Origin: Paenibacillus durus ATCC 35681
Lineage (GTDB): Bacteria; Bacillota; Bacilli; Paenibacillales; Paenibacillaceae
Assembly (NCBI RefSeq): GCF_000993825.1
Contig: NZ_CP011114.1
Span: forward strand, 2,852,001-2,916,000
Length of the DNA stretch: 64,000 nt
Direction of reading: 5' to 3'
Each line of letters begins with the position of its first letter. The first letter of the stretch is position 1. Positions 16,067-24,424 of the stretch are shown here, in pieces. The translations under genes and the position numbers were made by a program. The notes below the pieces were generated by a model. The model was given only the letters and a program-made list of their open reading frames with translations, was not told the DNA's origin and did no database searches.

Positions 16067-17164
16067 CTATACCAGAACTCCCTGCTCTTTAAGCGCGGCT
16101 TCCAATACCTCGATAAAGACCTGGTTCTGCTCCTGCGAGCCGATGGTAGCCCGGATGTAGGTAGGATAAAGGCGGTGTCCGGCTCTCACGATAACGCCTT
16201 TGCGGAGCAGCAGCTCGAAAATGTCAAACGCAGACACACGGACATCAACCATAATGAAGTTCCCGTGCGCCGGGAAGTATTCCAGCCCAAGACGCCCAAA
16301 TTCACCCTCAAGCTGAACCCGTCCGGCGCTGTTTAAGCGGCGGCATTCATCCACATAATCCTGGTCTCCCAGAGCGGCAATCGCGGCAGCCTGCGCAAGA
16401 CGGGAAGTGTTGAAAGGTTCGCGCACCTGATTAATGAGCGTAATAATTTCGGGTCTGGCAACCCCGTATCCGATCCGCAGCGCCGCTAGCCCGTATATCT
16501 TGGAGAAGGTGCGCAGCACGACAAGGTTGGGATAGCGGTCCAGCAGCTTGATACCGTCGGAGTAGGACGGGTCGGTCACATACTCAAAATAGGCTTCGTC
16601 GAGCACAACCATTACATGGTCCGGGACCGCATCCAGGAAGGCCGTCAGCGCCGATCCGGATACGATCGTACCCGTTGGATTATTCGGGTTGCAGACCCAG
16701 ATCACTTTGGTCTTGCCCGTAATTCGGGCGAGCATTCCATCCAAATCGTGAGTGCCTTGAACCAGCGGCACTTCGATGCTCACCGCGCCTTCGATATCCG
16801 CGTTGCTCTTATAGACGGAGAAGGTCTGGTCGGCCATAATCGTCTCGTCGCCAGGCAGGAAGAAGGCGCGGGCGATAAGCGCAATAATCTCGTCCGAGCC
16901 GCAGCCGAAAATGATATTGTCGCTGCTTACCCCCAAATGAGCGGCGAGGGAGGCGGTTAATTCGGCGGCGGAGCCGTCGGGATACAGGCTGAGATTGTCC
17001 AGTTCCGCCTGAATGGCGGCTTTTGTGCTTGGTGAAGAGCCATACGGATTCTCATTGGAGGCCAGCTTAATAACCTCATCAAGACCGTACTCCTTCTTCA
17101 CTTCTTCTATAGGCTTGCCGGGCTTGTAGACCGGAAGGCCAACGATATGGGGTTTCGGCTTCAT
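16067..17164 (-). CDS. hisC: Histidinol-phosphate aminotransferase
   Basis: PLP-dependent aminotransferase, 365 aa, class I/II fold. It acts in histidine synthesis and, in Bacillus, also in aromatic amino acid transamination, which explains its place between trpA and tyrA. Motifs: ASNENPYGSSP near the N-terminus, NPNNPTG, DEAYFEY, and the PLP-lysine motif FSKIYGLAALRIGYG. The ATG at 17164 has AGAGG 7 nt upstream. Repeat copy B lies between it and trpA. Confidence 0.95.
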   Translation of the reverse strand: MKPKPHIVGLPVYKPGKPIEEVKKEYGLDEVIKLASNENPYGSSPSTKAAIQAELDNLSLYPDGSAAELTASLAAHLGVSSDNIIFGCGSDEIIALIARAFFLPGDETIMADQTFSVYKSNADIEGAVSIEVPLVQGTHDLDGMLARITGKTKVIWVCNPNNPTGTIVSGSALTAFLDAVPDHVMVVLDEAYFEYVTDPSYSDGIKLLDRYPNLVVLRTFSKIYGLAALRIGYGVARPEIITLINQVREPFNTSRLAQAAAIAALGDQDYVDECRRLNSAGRVQLEGEFGRLGLEYFPAHGNFIMVDVRVSAFDIFELLLRKGVIVRAGHRLYPTYIRATIGSQEQNQVFIEVLEAALKEQGVLV

Positions 17165-17199
17165 GAACGATCCTCTCTCTCGGTAATAATCTGTCGGTG

Positions 17200-17302
17200 C
17201 AAGAAGAAACGGCTTCACCGTCCTCGCAGGAGGAGGGCATCCGTTTCTCGTAGAAATATAAGACCAAACGATAGGCGCGAAGCTTATAAAGTCTTATATT
17301 TT
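17200..17302 (+). repeat. Two-hairpin interspersed repeat, copy B
   Basis: A 103-nt copy inside the trp operon, between the trpA stop (8 nt away) and hisC. The outer stem GAAACGG/CCGTTTC is conserved. The inner stem differs from the other copies (TCCTC/GAGGA in place of CCGTCC/GGACGG) but still pairs. Hairpin 2 is a perfect 11-bp AAATATAAGAC/GTCTTATATTT. It abuts a T6A6 run. Confidence 0.85.
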
Positions 17303-17310
17303 TTAAAAAA

Positions 17311-18132
17311 CTATGGTCTTAATTGTGCCACAAAATCACGGATTTGCAACAGGCCATCAGCGCGCTTCGCCGGATCTTCGAGAAGAATAATCACTTCCTC
17401 AATCTTGCGTACGATCGCGCTCCCGACCACTACGCCGTCGCAGATTTTGGCGAATCTGGCAACCTGCTCGGGAGTCGAGATGCCGAATCCGACGGCTACC
17501 GGAAGATCGGTCGCCTGACGGACGGATTCAATGAACCGGTCCACGTCTTCATGGAAAGATGAACGTTCCCCTGTCACTCCAAGCGAGGATACGCAGTATA
17601 CGAATCCGCTCGCGCCGGAAACGATCTTCGCGATGCGCTCGCTGGAGGTCGGCGCGACAAGAGGAACCAGGTTAATGCCCGCATCACGGCTGCGGGAGCG
17701 CATTTCCTCCCCCTCCTCGACCGGCAAATCCGGAATGATCAACCCGCTGATCTCATGCCGGTTCAATTCAGCAAAAAACGTATCAAGTCCCATTTGTAGC
17801 ACGGGATTATAGTAAGTAAAGAGAATAAACGGCAGCTTGCTTCCGGCTTCACGCGCCTTGAGCGCCGCTTCCATGCAGGTCCGCAGGTGTATATTCCCTC
17901 GCAGCGCCCGCGATGATGCGCGCTGGATCACCGGGCCGTCCGCCAAAGGATCGGAGTAAGGAACGCCAAGCTCAACAATGTCCGCTCCGGCCGCTTCCAG
18001 TTCGGCAATAATGGCCAGGCTCGTCTCCAGATCGGGATCGCCTATGGTCAGAAACGGAATCAGCGCTGCCCGTCCCTGCTCCTTTAGCCGCCGGAAAGTT
18101 ACATCCATGCGGTTCGTCGTTTCGGTCGTCAT
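17311..18132 (-). CDS. trpA: Tryptophan synthase alpha chain
   Basis: Cleaves indole-3-glycerol phosphate to indole and glyceraldehyde 3-phosphate; indole is channelled to TrpB. The 273-aa TIM-barrel protein has the catalytic Glu in [14 protein letters not shown] and the phosphate-binding GFGIS and VVGSAIV loops. The start ATG overlaps the trpB stop (ATGA). Confidence 0.97.
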   Translation of the reverse strand: MTTETTNRMDVTFRRLKEQGRAALIPFLTIGDPDLETSLAIIAELEAAGADIVELGVPYSDPLADGPVIQRASSRALRGNIHLRTCMEAALKAREAGSKLPFILFTYYNPVLQMGLDTFFAELNRHEISGLIIPDLPVEEGEEMRSRSRDAGINLVPLVAPTSSERIAKIVSGASGFVYCVSSLGVTGERSSFHEDVDRFIESVRQATDLPVAVGFGISTPEQVARFAKICDGVVVGSAIVRKIEEVIILLEDPAKRADGLLQIRDFVAQLRP

Positions 18133-19328
18133 TTCAGCCCTTCTCCTTCCGTATAAGCCATAATCGATTCCACATCTTTGTCGCCCCGGCCTGATAGACA
18201 GATGACAATGATATCGTCCTTGGAGAGAGTTGGCGCAATCTTCGCAACCTGTGCCACGGCATGAGCCGATTCCAGGGCGGGAATAATGCCTTCGGTCACG
18301 CACAGCAGCTTAAGAGCATCGAGCGCTTCCTGATCCGTAATGGGGACATATTTAACGCGCTCGATATCTTTCAGATAGGAATGCTCCGGTCCGACTCCGG
18401 GATAATCGAGCCCTGCCGAGATGGAATGGGCCTCAATAACCTGGCCGTATTGATCCTGAAGCAGATAGCTCATCGAGCCCTGGAACACGCCGTGGCTTCC
18501 TTTGCTCATCGTTGCCGCATGATAAGGCGTGTCGACCCCTTTGCCTGCGGCTTCAACGCCGACCATATCCACGGTCTCGTCTTCAAGGAAAGGATAGAAC
18601 ATGCCGATGGCATTGCTGCCGCCGCCGACTGCGGCCACCAGCAGATCCGGTAGTCTTCCTTCGGCCTCCAGTATTTGCCGCCGCGTCTCGTCTCCGATCA
18701 CCCGCTGGAAATTGCGGACCATCATCGGGTACGGATGCGGACCGACCGCAGAGCCGAGAACGTAGAAAGTATCGTTTACGTTGCTGACCCAGTAGCGCAG
18801 CGCCTCGTTGCCGGCGTCCTTAAGCGTCCGTGATCCGGATGTAACGGGAATAACCTCGGCGCCCAACAGCTTCATCCGAAATACGTTAAGCTGCTGGCGG
18901 CGGGTATCCTCCTCGCCCATGAATACCTTGCATTCCATCCCCAGCAGCGCGGCGACCGTTGCGGTTGCGACGCCGTGCTGGCCTGCCCCCGTCTCGGCAA
19001 TGACCTTCTTCTTGCCCATCATTTTCGCGAGAATGGCCTGGCCGATCGCGTTATTGATCTTATGGGCTCCGGTATGGTTCAGGTCCTCGCGCTTCAGATA
19101 TATTTTCGCCCCGCCCAGCTGCGCGCTGAGCCGTTCGGCGTAGTACAGCGGTGTCTCGCGTCCGGAATACTGCTTAAGCAAATAATCGACCTGCTCCTGA
19201 AACTTCGGATCGGCCGAGAACTTATTATAAGCCTCCTCCAGCTCGATCAATGCATTCATTAAGGTTTCGGGTACGAAGCGTCCCCCGAAAGCTCCGAAAC
19301 GTCCATGCCGGTCCGGCACCTGTATCAT
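18129..19328 (-). CDS. trpB: Tryptophan synthase beta chain
   Basis: PLP-dependent condensation of indole with serine to give tryptophan. The 399-aa protein has the PLP-lysine in [13 protein letters not shown] and the phosphate-binding GGGSNAIG loop, and matches the family length. Its start overlaps the trpF stop and its stop overlaps trpA, indicating coupled translation. Confidence 0.98.
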   Translation of the reverse strand: MIQVPDRHGRFGAFGGRFVPETLMNALIELEEAYNKFSADPKFQEQVDYLLKQYSGRETPLYYAERLSAQLGGAKIYLKREDLNHTGAHKINNAIGQAILAKMMGKKKVIAETGAGQHGVATATVAALLGMECKVFMGEEDTRRQQLNVFRMKLLGAEVIPVTSGSRTLKDAGNEALRYWVSNVNDTFYVLGSAVGPHPYPMMVRNFQRVIGDETRRQILEAEGRLPDLLVAAVGGGSNAIGMFYPFLEDETVDMVGVEAAGKGVDTPYHAATMSKGSHGVFQGSMSYLLQDQYGQVIEAHSISAGLDYPGVGPEHSYLKDIERVKYVPITDQEALDALKLLCVTEGIIPALESAHAVAQVAKIAPTLSKDDIIVICLSGRGDKDVESIMAYTEGEGLK

Positions 19329-19999
19329 GATTGCTTCACCCTTTCCACAAAAGCTGTGATTTTGGCTATATCTTTCACTCCGTCACTTTCCACGCCGCTT
19401 GATACGTCGACCCCATCCGACTCGTAAGCCGTCAGCAGCTCGCCGACATTGTCCGGTGTAAGTCCCCCTGCCACATACAGCGATACACCAATCGCTCTCG
19501 CCCGCTCGCGGTAATCCGGGATTTGTTCCCAGGCGAAGGTCCGTCCTGATCCGCCGCGCTGCGCGGGGTCATACGTATCGAGCAGAACCGCGTCAATCGT
19601 TCCGGCGTAGCTTTCAAGCGCAAGTTCATCGTCCACCTCGCTGCCTTGAGCCCCCACAGATAGAGCCTTCCATACCTGAACGCCCGGAAAGGCTTCTTTG
19701 ACCTCCCGGCAAAATGCCGGACTTTCGGTTCCGTGAAGTTGGATAACGCCGAGCGGCGCGGCGGAAAGAATTTTATATAATTCATCCATACCCGGGTCGA
19801 CAAAAACCCCGGCGGCAATAGGAGCTTGGCCCGTTCTCCAATCAGCCAGAACGGATATCAGACGCGAAGCCTGCTCCGGCGGCACCTTCCTGCGGCTCGG
19901 AGCAAAGACAAGGCCGATATAATCAACCGGCAAGTGTACCATAGATTTTAGCACTTCAACGTCCTGAAGTCCACAGATTTTTACTTTTGCCTCAGCCAT
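19325..19999 (-). CDS. trpF: Phosphoribosylanthranilate isomerase
   Basis: Amadori rearrangement of N-(5-phosphoribosyl)anthranilate to CdRP. The 224-aa TIM barrel shows the catalytic Cys in KICGLQ at the N-terminus, the aspartate in LLDTYD and the phosphate-binding AGGLTPDNV. The ATG at 19999 is spaced 10 nt from AAGGA; the ATG at 20008 would be only 2 nt away. It overlaps the trpC end by 8 nt. Confidence 0.95.
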   Translation of the reverse strand: MAEAKVKICGLQDVEVLKSMVHLPVDYIGLVFAPSRRKVPPEQASRLISVLADWRTGQAPIAAGVFVDPGMDELYKILSAAPLGVIQLHGTESPAFCREVKEAFPGVQVWKALSVGAQGSEVDDELALESYAGTIDAVLLDTYDPAQRGGSGRTFAWEQIPDYRERARAIGVSLYVAGGLTPDNVGELLTAYESDGVDVSSGVESDGVKDIAKITAFVERVKQS

Positions 20000-20822
20000 T
20001 GCGCACATGATCCTTGCCCCGCAGAACAGGGCCGAGCAGCTTGCCGACGGCCTTCTCCACATCCTGCTGTCTCATAAAATATTCTCCAACCAGCACTCCT
20101 TCAGCCCCGGTCGTCTGCAGGTAAGCGATATCCTCCGGCCCTGCGATTCCGCTCTCGCTGATCAGGGGAACCCCTTTCGGAGCGAGCGCCGCAAGCTCGG
20201 CTGTCGTAGCCAGCGCGGTCTCGAATGTGCGCAGGTTGCGGTTATTGATGCCAAGCAGCACATGGGGAAGCTCAGCTCTGCCCGTATCCAGCACGGCCTC
20301 CAATTCGCCGCGGTCATGGACCTCAATCAGTACGTCAAGTCCGAGTCCGGCTGCCGTGTCCGAGAGAGAGGAAAGCGCCGCCGGCGTCAGAATGGCCGCG
20401 ATCAGCAGCACAGCGTCTGCGCCTAGCAGCCGCGCTTCATAGATTTGCTTCTCGTCGATGATAAAGTCCTTGCGCAGGAGCGGCAGAGCCACCGCTTCAC
20501 GGACTTGCCGCAAATATTCGCCGCTGCCCTGAAAATACTGGCTGTCGGTCAGAACGGAGAGGCAGTCCGCTCCGCCAGCCTCATAAGCCTTGGCAATCTG
20601 CACCGGATCGAAATCCGCGCGGATCAGCCCCTTGGAGGGGGATGCCTTCTTCACCTCGGCGATCAGCCCCATATCACGCTTCCGCCCGAGTGTAAGCGCC
20701 TTGCGGAAACCGCGCGTCTCCGGCAGGCTTGAGATTTGCGCTTCCGCTTCAGAGAGGGAAAAGGACCTAGCGAGCAGTTCAACCTCTTTTATCTTCGTGG
20801 CTACGATTTTATCTAGATACAT
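19992..20822 (-). CDS. trpC: Indole-3-glycerol phosphate synthase
   Basis: Ring closure of CdRP to indole-3-glycerol phosphate. The 276-aa TIM barrel has the substrate-binding EVKKASPSKG and the LLRKDFIID motif with the catalytic lysine, plus GINNRNL and SESGI. It starts 14 nt inside the end of trpD and overlaps trpF. Confidence 0.97.
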   Translation of the reverse strand: MYLDKIVATKIKEVELLARSFSLSEAEAQISSLPETRGFRKALTLGRKRDMGLIAEVKKASPSKGLIRADFDPVQIAKAYEAGGADCLSVLTDSQYFQGSGEYLRQVREAVALPLLRKDFIIDEKQIYEARLLGADAVLLIAAILTPAALSSLSDTAAGLGLDVLIEVHDRGELEAVLDTGRAELPHVLLGINNRNLRTFETALATTAELAALAPKGVPLISESGIAGPEDIAYLQTTGAEGVLVGEYFMRQQDVEKAVGKLLGPVLRGKDHVRNG

Positions 20823-21858
20823 GTTTTAGCTCCTCCGTTATGGCGATAAGCTGCTCCAGCTTGCGGGCCGCTGCGCCCGAATCAATCGTTTCCGCCGCCT
20901 TCCGTACACCTTCGGCAAGCGTATCGGCGAGACCGGCGACATAGATGCAGGCTCCCGAATTGGCAAGCACGATATCCCGGTACGCCGTCTTCGCGCCGTC
21001 CAGCACCTCGTGGATAATGGCCGCATTCTCTGCGGGGCCACCGCCTAGAATGGCTTCTAGTGGGTGGCGGGAAAGCCCCAGCTCTTCCGGGGTAATGTCA
21101 TAGGTCGTAACCTCGCCATCCCGCAGCTCCGCAACGGCGGTCGGTCCCGAAATACTGATCTCGTCAAGACCTTCGTAACTGCTGACCACAAGTGCGCGCT
21201 TCAGACCCAGCTCCTTCAGGACCGTAGCGAGCGTCTCCGTCTTCTCCTTGTCGTATACCCCTAGAAGCTGCCGGTCCGCTCTGGCCGGGTTCGTCAGCGG
21301 GCCAAGCACGTTGAACACCGTCCGCACGCCCAGTTCCTTGCGAGGACCTGCCGCATGCTTCATGGACGGATGGTAGAGCTGCGCGAAGAGGAAGCAGATG
21401 CCGAGTTCGTCCAGACAACGCTTGGCCTGCTCCGCATCCAGATGAATGTTAACGCCGAGAGCTTCCAGTACATCGGCGCTGCCCGTTCTGCCGGAAGCGG
21501 AGCGATTGCCGTGTTTGGCGACGCGCACCGAAGCGGCGGCGGCAATAATGGCGGAAGTGGTGGAGATATTGGTCTTGTGGATACCCGATCCGCCCGTTCC
21601 GCAGGTGTCCAACAGCCGCGAGTTTTCCGTCGCAACCGTGGTGCCGTAGCCCTTCATCGCTTCCGCGAAGCCGGTTATTTCCTCCACCGTTTCCCCCTTT
21701 ATCCGCAGAGCGGTAAGCAGGGAGCCGATTTGGGCTTGCGTTGCCGCTCCTTCCATAATCGCGCCCATGATATCCCGCGCTTGCTCCCGGGTTAAATTGT
21801 TGCCTTCGATCAATCCGGCGATTCCGGACTGAATCAAAAGATTGGCATTGCTGTTCAT
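20809..21858 (-). CDS. trpD: Anthranilate phosphoribosyltransferase
   Basis: Transfers phosphoribose from PRPP to anthranilate. The 349-aa protein has the PRPP-binding DTCGTGGSGIHKTN and KHGNRSASGRTGSADVLEALG motifs of the family. It lies 65 nt after trpE, with GGAGG upstream of the ATG. TrpG, the glutamine amidotransferase partner of TrpE, is not encoded in this operon; as in Bacillus, it may be a shared PabA elsewhere. Confidence 0.97.
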   Translation of the reverse strand: MNSNANLLIQSGIAGLIEGNNLTREQARDIMGAIMEGAATQAQIGSLLTALRIKGETVEEITGFAEAMKGYGTTVATENSRLLDTCGTGGSGIHKTNISTTSAIIAAAASVRVAKHGNRSASGRTGSADVLEALGVNIHLDAEQAKRCLDELGICFLFAQLYHPSMKHAAGPRKELGVRTVFNVLGPLTNPARADRQLLGVYDKEKTETLATVLKELGLKRALVVSSYEGLDEISISGPTAVAELRDGEVTTYDITPEELGLSRHPLEAILGGGPAENAAIIHEVLDGAKTAYRDIVLANSGACIYVAGLADTLAEGVRKAAETIDSGAAARKLEQLIAITEELKHVSR

Positions 21859-21923
21859 CCTTTTTTCTCCTCCCGCTTATATTGGATTATTGCCCGCTCC
21901 AAGCGCTTCCCTCGCTCTTTGCG

Positions 21924-23477
21924 TCAAGGAGTGTACTCATACATATAATCCTGATTGATGCTGCCGCCGGTTGTCGCTTTTGCCGGGAACATCGCCTCTG
22001 CCATCCGAATCGCTTTCAGCATGCCCTTCGCCTTGTTTACGGTCTCCTCATATTCCTTCTCCGGCACCGAATCCCATACAATACCCGCCCCTGCCTGGAC
22101 ATAAGCCCGGCCTTTGCGGAAAATAATCGTCCGAATCGTAATGCAGGAATCCATATTTCCGGAGAAGCCAAGATAACCGATTGCTCCCGCATACGCTCCC
22201 CTTGCCTCACGCTCAAGCTCGGCGATAATCTCCATCGCCCGCAGCTTCGGCGCTCCGGATACAGTACCCGCCGGCAGGCAGGAGAGGAATGCGTCGAAAA
22301 AGTCTTTATCCTCGCGAAGCGAGCCCGATACATTCGACACCATATGCATAACATGGGAGTATTTCTCGATTTCCATGAAAGAATCGCATTTGACGGTTCC
22401 GAACCTCGACACCCGGCCAAGATCGTTGCGGCCAAGATCGACGAGCATCAGGTGCTCGGCTCTCTCTTTTTCATCCTCCAGCAGTTCTGCCGCCAGCGCG
22501 CGGTCCCGCGCCTCGTTCTCGCCTCTGGGTCTTGTTCCGGCAATCGGGCGGGTCTCCACATGATCACCGTCCACCTTCACCAGCGCCTCCGGCGATGTTC
22601 CGACGATGATCTCCTCATCCATTTTGAGATAATACATGTACGGGGACGGGTTCAATGTGCGCAGCAGCCGGTACACATGGAGCGGAGACACCTCGGTATT
22701 GATATGAAACCGCTGGGACAGCACCACCTGAAAAATATCGCCTGCCCGAATGTACTCCTTGGCCTGCTCCACATTATCGATAAACTGTTCCTTCGTCAGG
22801 TTGGAGTGAATGTCTCCAAGCTCGATATCCTGCGGGATGCTCCGACGGTTCATGTTTTCCTTCGGGGATTCTTTGTACAGCTCCTCCGCCATTTCTTCCA
22901 GCTTGCTGTTCAGCTTCTCGTAGTTCGCCCGGATATCGGAATCCGTATCGCCGTCCTTGACATGCAGGTTGCCGACCAGCAGAATCTGCTGTTTGACATG
23001 GTCGAACACGATAATCCGGTCGCAGAACATGAAGCGGATATCATCCATATTCAAATCGTCGTTGGCATGAGCCGGCAGCTTCTCGTAATACTGAAGCAGA
23101 TCATACCCGAAGAATCCGATCGCCCCGCCGGTAAACGGCGGCATTTCCGCAAGCTTAGGGCTGCGGTACGAACGCAGAAGGGCCTTCAGCTCTTCGATCG
23201 GCTTGCCTTTCAGTTGTCTGTTCTCGCCGCCGATTTCCACGTTGATCGCGCCCTTTTTGCCGGAGATAAGCAGAAACGGATCGCTGCCGATGAACGAATA
23301 CCGGGCCCATTGGATGCCGCCCTCCACGCTTTCCAGCAGAAAGGCATTCTTCCGTCCGGCGAACCGCTGGAATATCCGGATCGGGGTTTCCATATCGGCC
23401 AGCAGCCGCTTGACTACGGGAATCAGATTATACTGCCGCGAGAGCGACACCACTTGTTCTACATTGGGACTAGTCAT
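21924..23477 (-). CDS. trpE: Anthranilate synthase component I
   Basis: Converts chorismate to anthranilate, the committed step of tryptophan synthesis. The 517-aa protein has the LLES sequence linked to tryptophan feedback binding (about residue 40) and the catalytic C-terminal chorismate-binding domain (PIAGTRPRG, HLMLVDLGRNDLG, GAPKLRAMEI). I chose the ATG at 23477 because AAGGAGG lies 8 nt upstream. First structural gene of trpEDCFBA-hisC-tyrA, placed behind a long regulated leader. Confidence 0.97.
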   Translation of the reverse strand: MTSPNVEQVVSLSRQYNLIPVVKRLLADMETPIRIFQRFAGRKNAFLLESVEGGIQWARYSFIGSDPFLLISGKKGAINVEIGGENRQLKGKPIEELKALLRSYRSPKLAEMPPFTGGAIGFFGYDLLQYYEKLPAHANDDLNMDDIRFMFCDRIIVFDHVKQQILLVGNLHVKDGDTDSDIRANYEKLNSKLEEMAEELYKESPKENMNRRSIPQDIELGDIHSNLTKEQFIDNVEQAKEYIRAGDIFQVVLSQRFHINTEVSPLHVYRLLRTLNPSPYMYYLKMDEEIIVGTSPEALVKVDGDHVETRPIAGTRPRGENEARDRALAAELLEDEKERAEHLMLVDLGRNDLGRVSRFGTVKCDSFMEIEKYSHVMHMVSNVSGSLREDKDFFDAFLSCLPAGTVSGAPKLRAMEIIAELEREARGAYAGAIGYLGFSGNMDSCITIRTIIFRKGRAYVQAGAGIVWDSVPEKEYEETVNKAKGMLKAIRMAEAMFPAKATTGGSINQDYMYEYTP

Positions 23478-23533
23478 TTGTCGTTCCTCCTTGGACTTAG
23501 AAAGGGTTAGCACATCATACGTCACCCGGGTCT

Positions 23534-23662
23534 TTAGCTTCGAAAACAGGGCCTAAAATGCAGAAAAACCTCCACCGAAGTAGAGGTTATATTAAACAAG
23601 CGTATATAAGAGCGGGATTCCGGCTTCCAGGAAATGCAATGGCTCCACGGCGGATCATTCAT
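23534..23662 (-). CDS. trp leader upstream ORF 2 (42 aa), spans the attenuator
   Basis: A 42-codon ORF with CGGAG 8 nt before its ATG. Trp codons are at positions 6 and 12; the first lies inside a GTGGAG that duplicates the 3' arm of the attenuator hairpin. The ORF then runs through the whole terminator and stops 56 nt before trpE. A translating ribosome would therefore melt the terminator. No homology is recognised; it is probably a regulatory leader peptide if translated. Confidence 0.45.
   Translation of the reverse strand: MNDPPWSHCISWKPESRSYIRLFNITSTSVEVFLHFRPCFRS
23564..23587 (-). terminator. Attenuator terminator upstream of trpE
   Basis: ACCTCTAC/GTGGAGGT stem with the stable TTCG loop, followed by five T on the minus strand. 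It stands 87 nt before the trpE start and 335 nt after the presumed transcription start. A GTGGAG at 23643-23648 can compete for the 5' arm, giving a candidate antiterminator. Confidence 0.75.
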
Positions 23663-23679
23663 GAAGAAAACTCCGCACA

Positions 23680-23826
23680 TCAGAACAACGCAAATGCGAT
23701 TTCGGAAAAAGACGCTACCCACATATAAGGGCGATAAAGTTCGGAATATACATAAGCGGGCGACAATCCATCATCAGATATCCATGCACGTGTAAGCCTG
23801 CTAATCCGCAGTCCCTGTACCTGCAT
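23680..23826 (-). CDS. trp leader upstream ORF 1 (48 aa)
   Basis: A 48-codon ORF beginning about 30 nt after the TRAP site, with AAGG 8-10 nt before the ATG. Trp codons are at positions 15 and 36; the C-terminal third is hydrophobic. It ends 18 nt before upstream ORF 2. Its start lies inside a possible stem between GTGTAAG (the end of the TRAP site) and CTTACAC (23790-23796). No family recognised; it could be a leader peptide or chance. Confidence 0.4.
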   Translation of the reverse strand: MQVQGLRISRLTRAWISDDGLSPAYVYSELYRPYMWVASFSEIAFALF

Positions 23827-23857
23827 ATCTCGCGCCTTGTATGTACCCTAAAAATCC

Positions 23858-23912
23858 CTTACACTCTGCTCTTCTCAGCTCATCTAAACTCAGTCTTGGC
23901 TCTGCTTCACTC
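23858..23912 (-). promoter_or_regulatory. TRAP (MtrB) binding site, eleven NAG triplets
   Basis: On the transcribed minus strand, eleven triplets (seven GAG, three AAG, one UAG) begin every 5 nt, with two 6-nt steps; a CAG lies one step further upstream. Eleven (G/U)AG repeats with 2-3 nt spacers are the known target of the 11-subunit TRAP ring. The array starts about 5 nt after the predicted transcription start. The TRAP gene is encoded at 34359-34607 in the same window. Confidence 0.88.
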
Positions 23913-23922
23913 GTCTGTTTAC

Positions 23923-23952
23923 ACTATACATGATACCAACGCTTATTGACAA
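23923..23952 (-). promoter_or_regulatory. Sigma-A promoter of the trp operon
   Basis: TTGTCA and TATAGT with 18 nt between, directly before the TRAP site. The predicted start is near 23916, about 440 nt before trpE, so trp genes can be expressed independently of aroC-aroB-aroH. Confidence 0.75.
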
Positions 23953-24052
23953 CCCCTGGACAACTTTATGATGTGGGAGACTTGCATCACTGTTTAAAGC
24001 GTTCCCTTGGCAAGGACTTGGTAAACTGTCATTTACCTTCCAGATAATCGCG

Positions 24053-24424
24053 CTATTTGCTTTCGGATAAATCGGGACGAAGCTTCTGCGCCTCGTTCAG
24101 GTATACATGGCGGATTTCACGCTGACTCTTGTCCGTGTTGACCTGCACCATCAGGCGAATGCATTTCGGCAGGCTGCCCTTAACCGGAATTTCAGTCGCG
24201 CACATAAGGGGCACCAGTTCCCAGCCCTCGATTTCCCGAATAGCGCGAGCCGGAAAAGTCGCATCCAGATCGGTCGTCATCGTGATCCACACACTGCAAA
24301 TATCTTCGGCAATAATGTCATTGCGCTCAACCATTTCCCGCAGCAGCAGGACGGTTTCCCGCAGTATTTCCGCTTCGTCGTTGCGAGTGACGGTTGTCGC
24401 TCCGCGAATGCCACGGTTTACCAT
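24053..24424 (-). CDS. aroH: Chorismate mutase, AroH type
   Basis: Claisen rearrangement of chorismate to prephenate. The 123-aa protein is the monofunctional AroH fold. Arg7, Cys75, Glu78 and Arg90, the active-site residues of the B. subtilis enzyme, fall at identical positions here. It overlaps the end of aroB by 7 nt and is the last gene of the aroC-aroB-aroH unit. Confidence 0.97.
   Translation of the reverse strand: MVNRGIRGATTVTRNDEAEILRETVLLLREMVERNDIIAEDICSVWITMTTDLDATFPARAIREIEGWELVPLMCATEIPVKGSLPKCIRLMVQVNTDKSQREIRHVYLNEAQKLRPDLSESK

Noticed and set aside
21882-23510. Long plus-strand reading frame of 542 codons opposite trpE
   Set aside because: It mirrors trpE and has no recognisable domain; trpE has clear motifs, a ribosome site and operon context. 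Long antisense frames are expected from the codon use here.
23478-23960. Tryptophan T-box before trpE
   Set aside because: The AGGGTGG-type T-box sequence is absent; the NAG triplets and the presence of mtrB point to TRAP instead.
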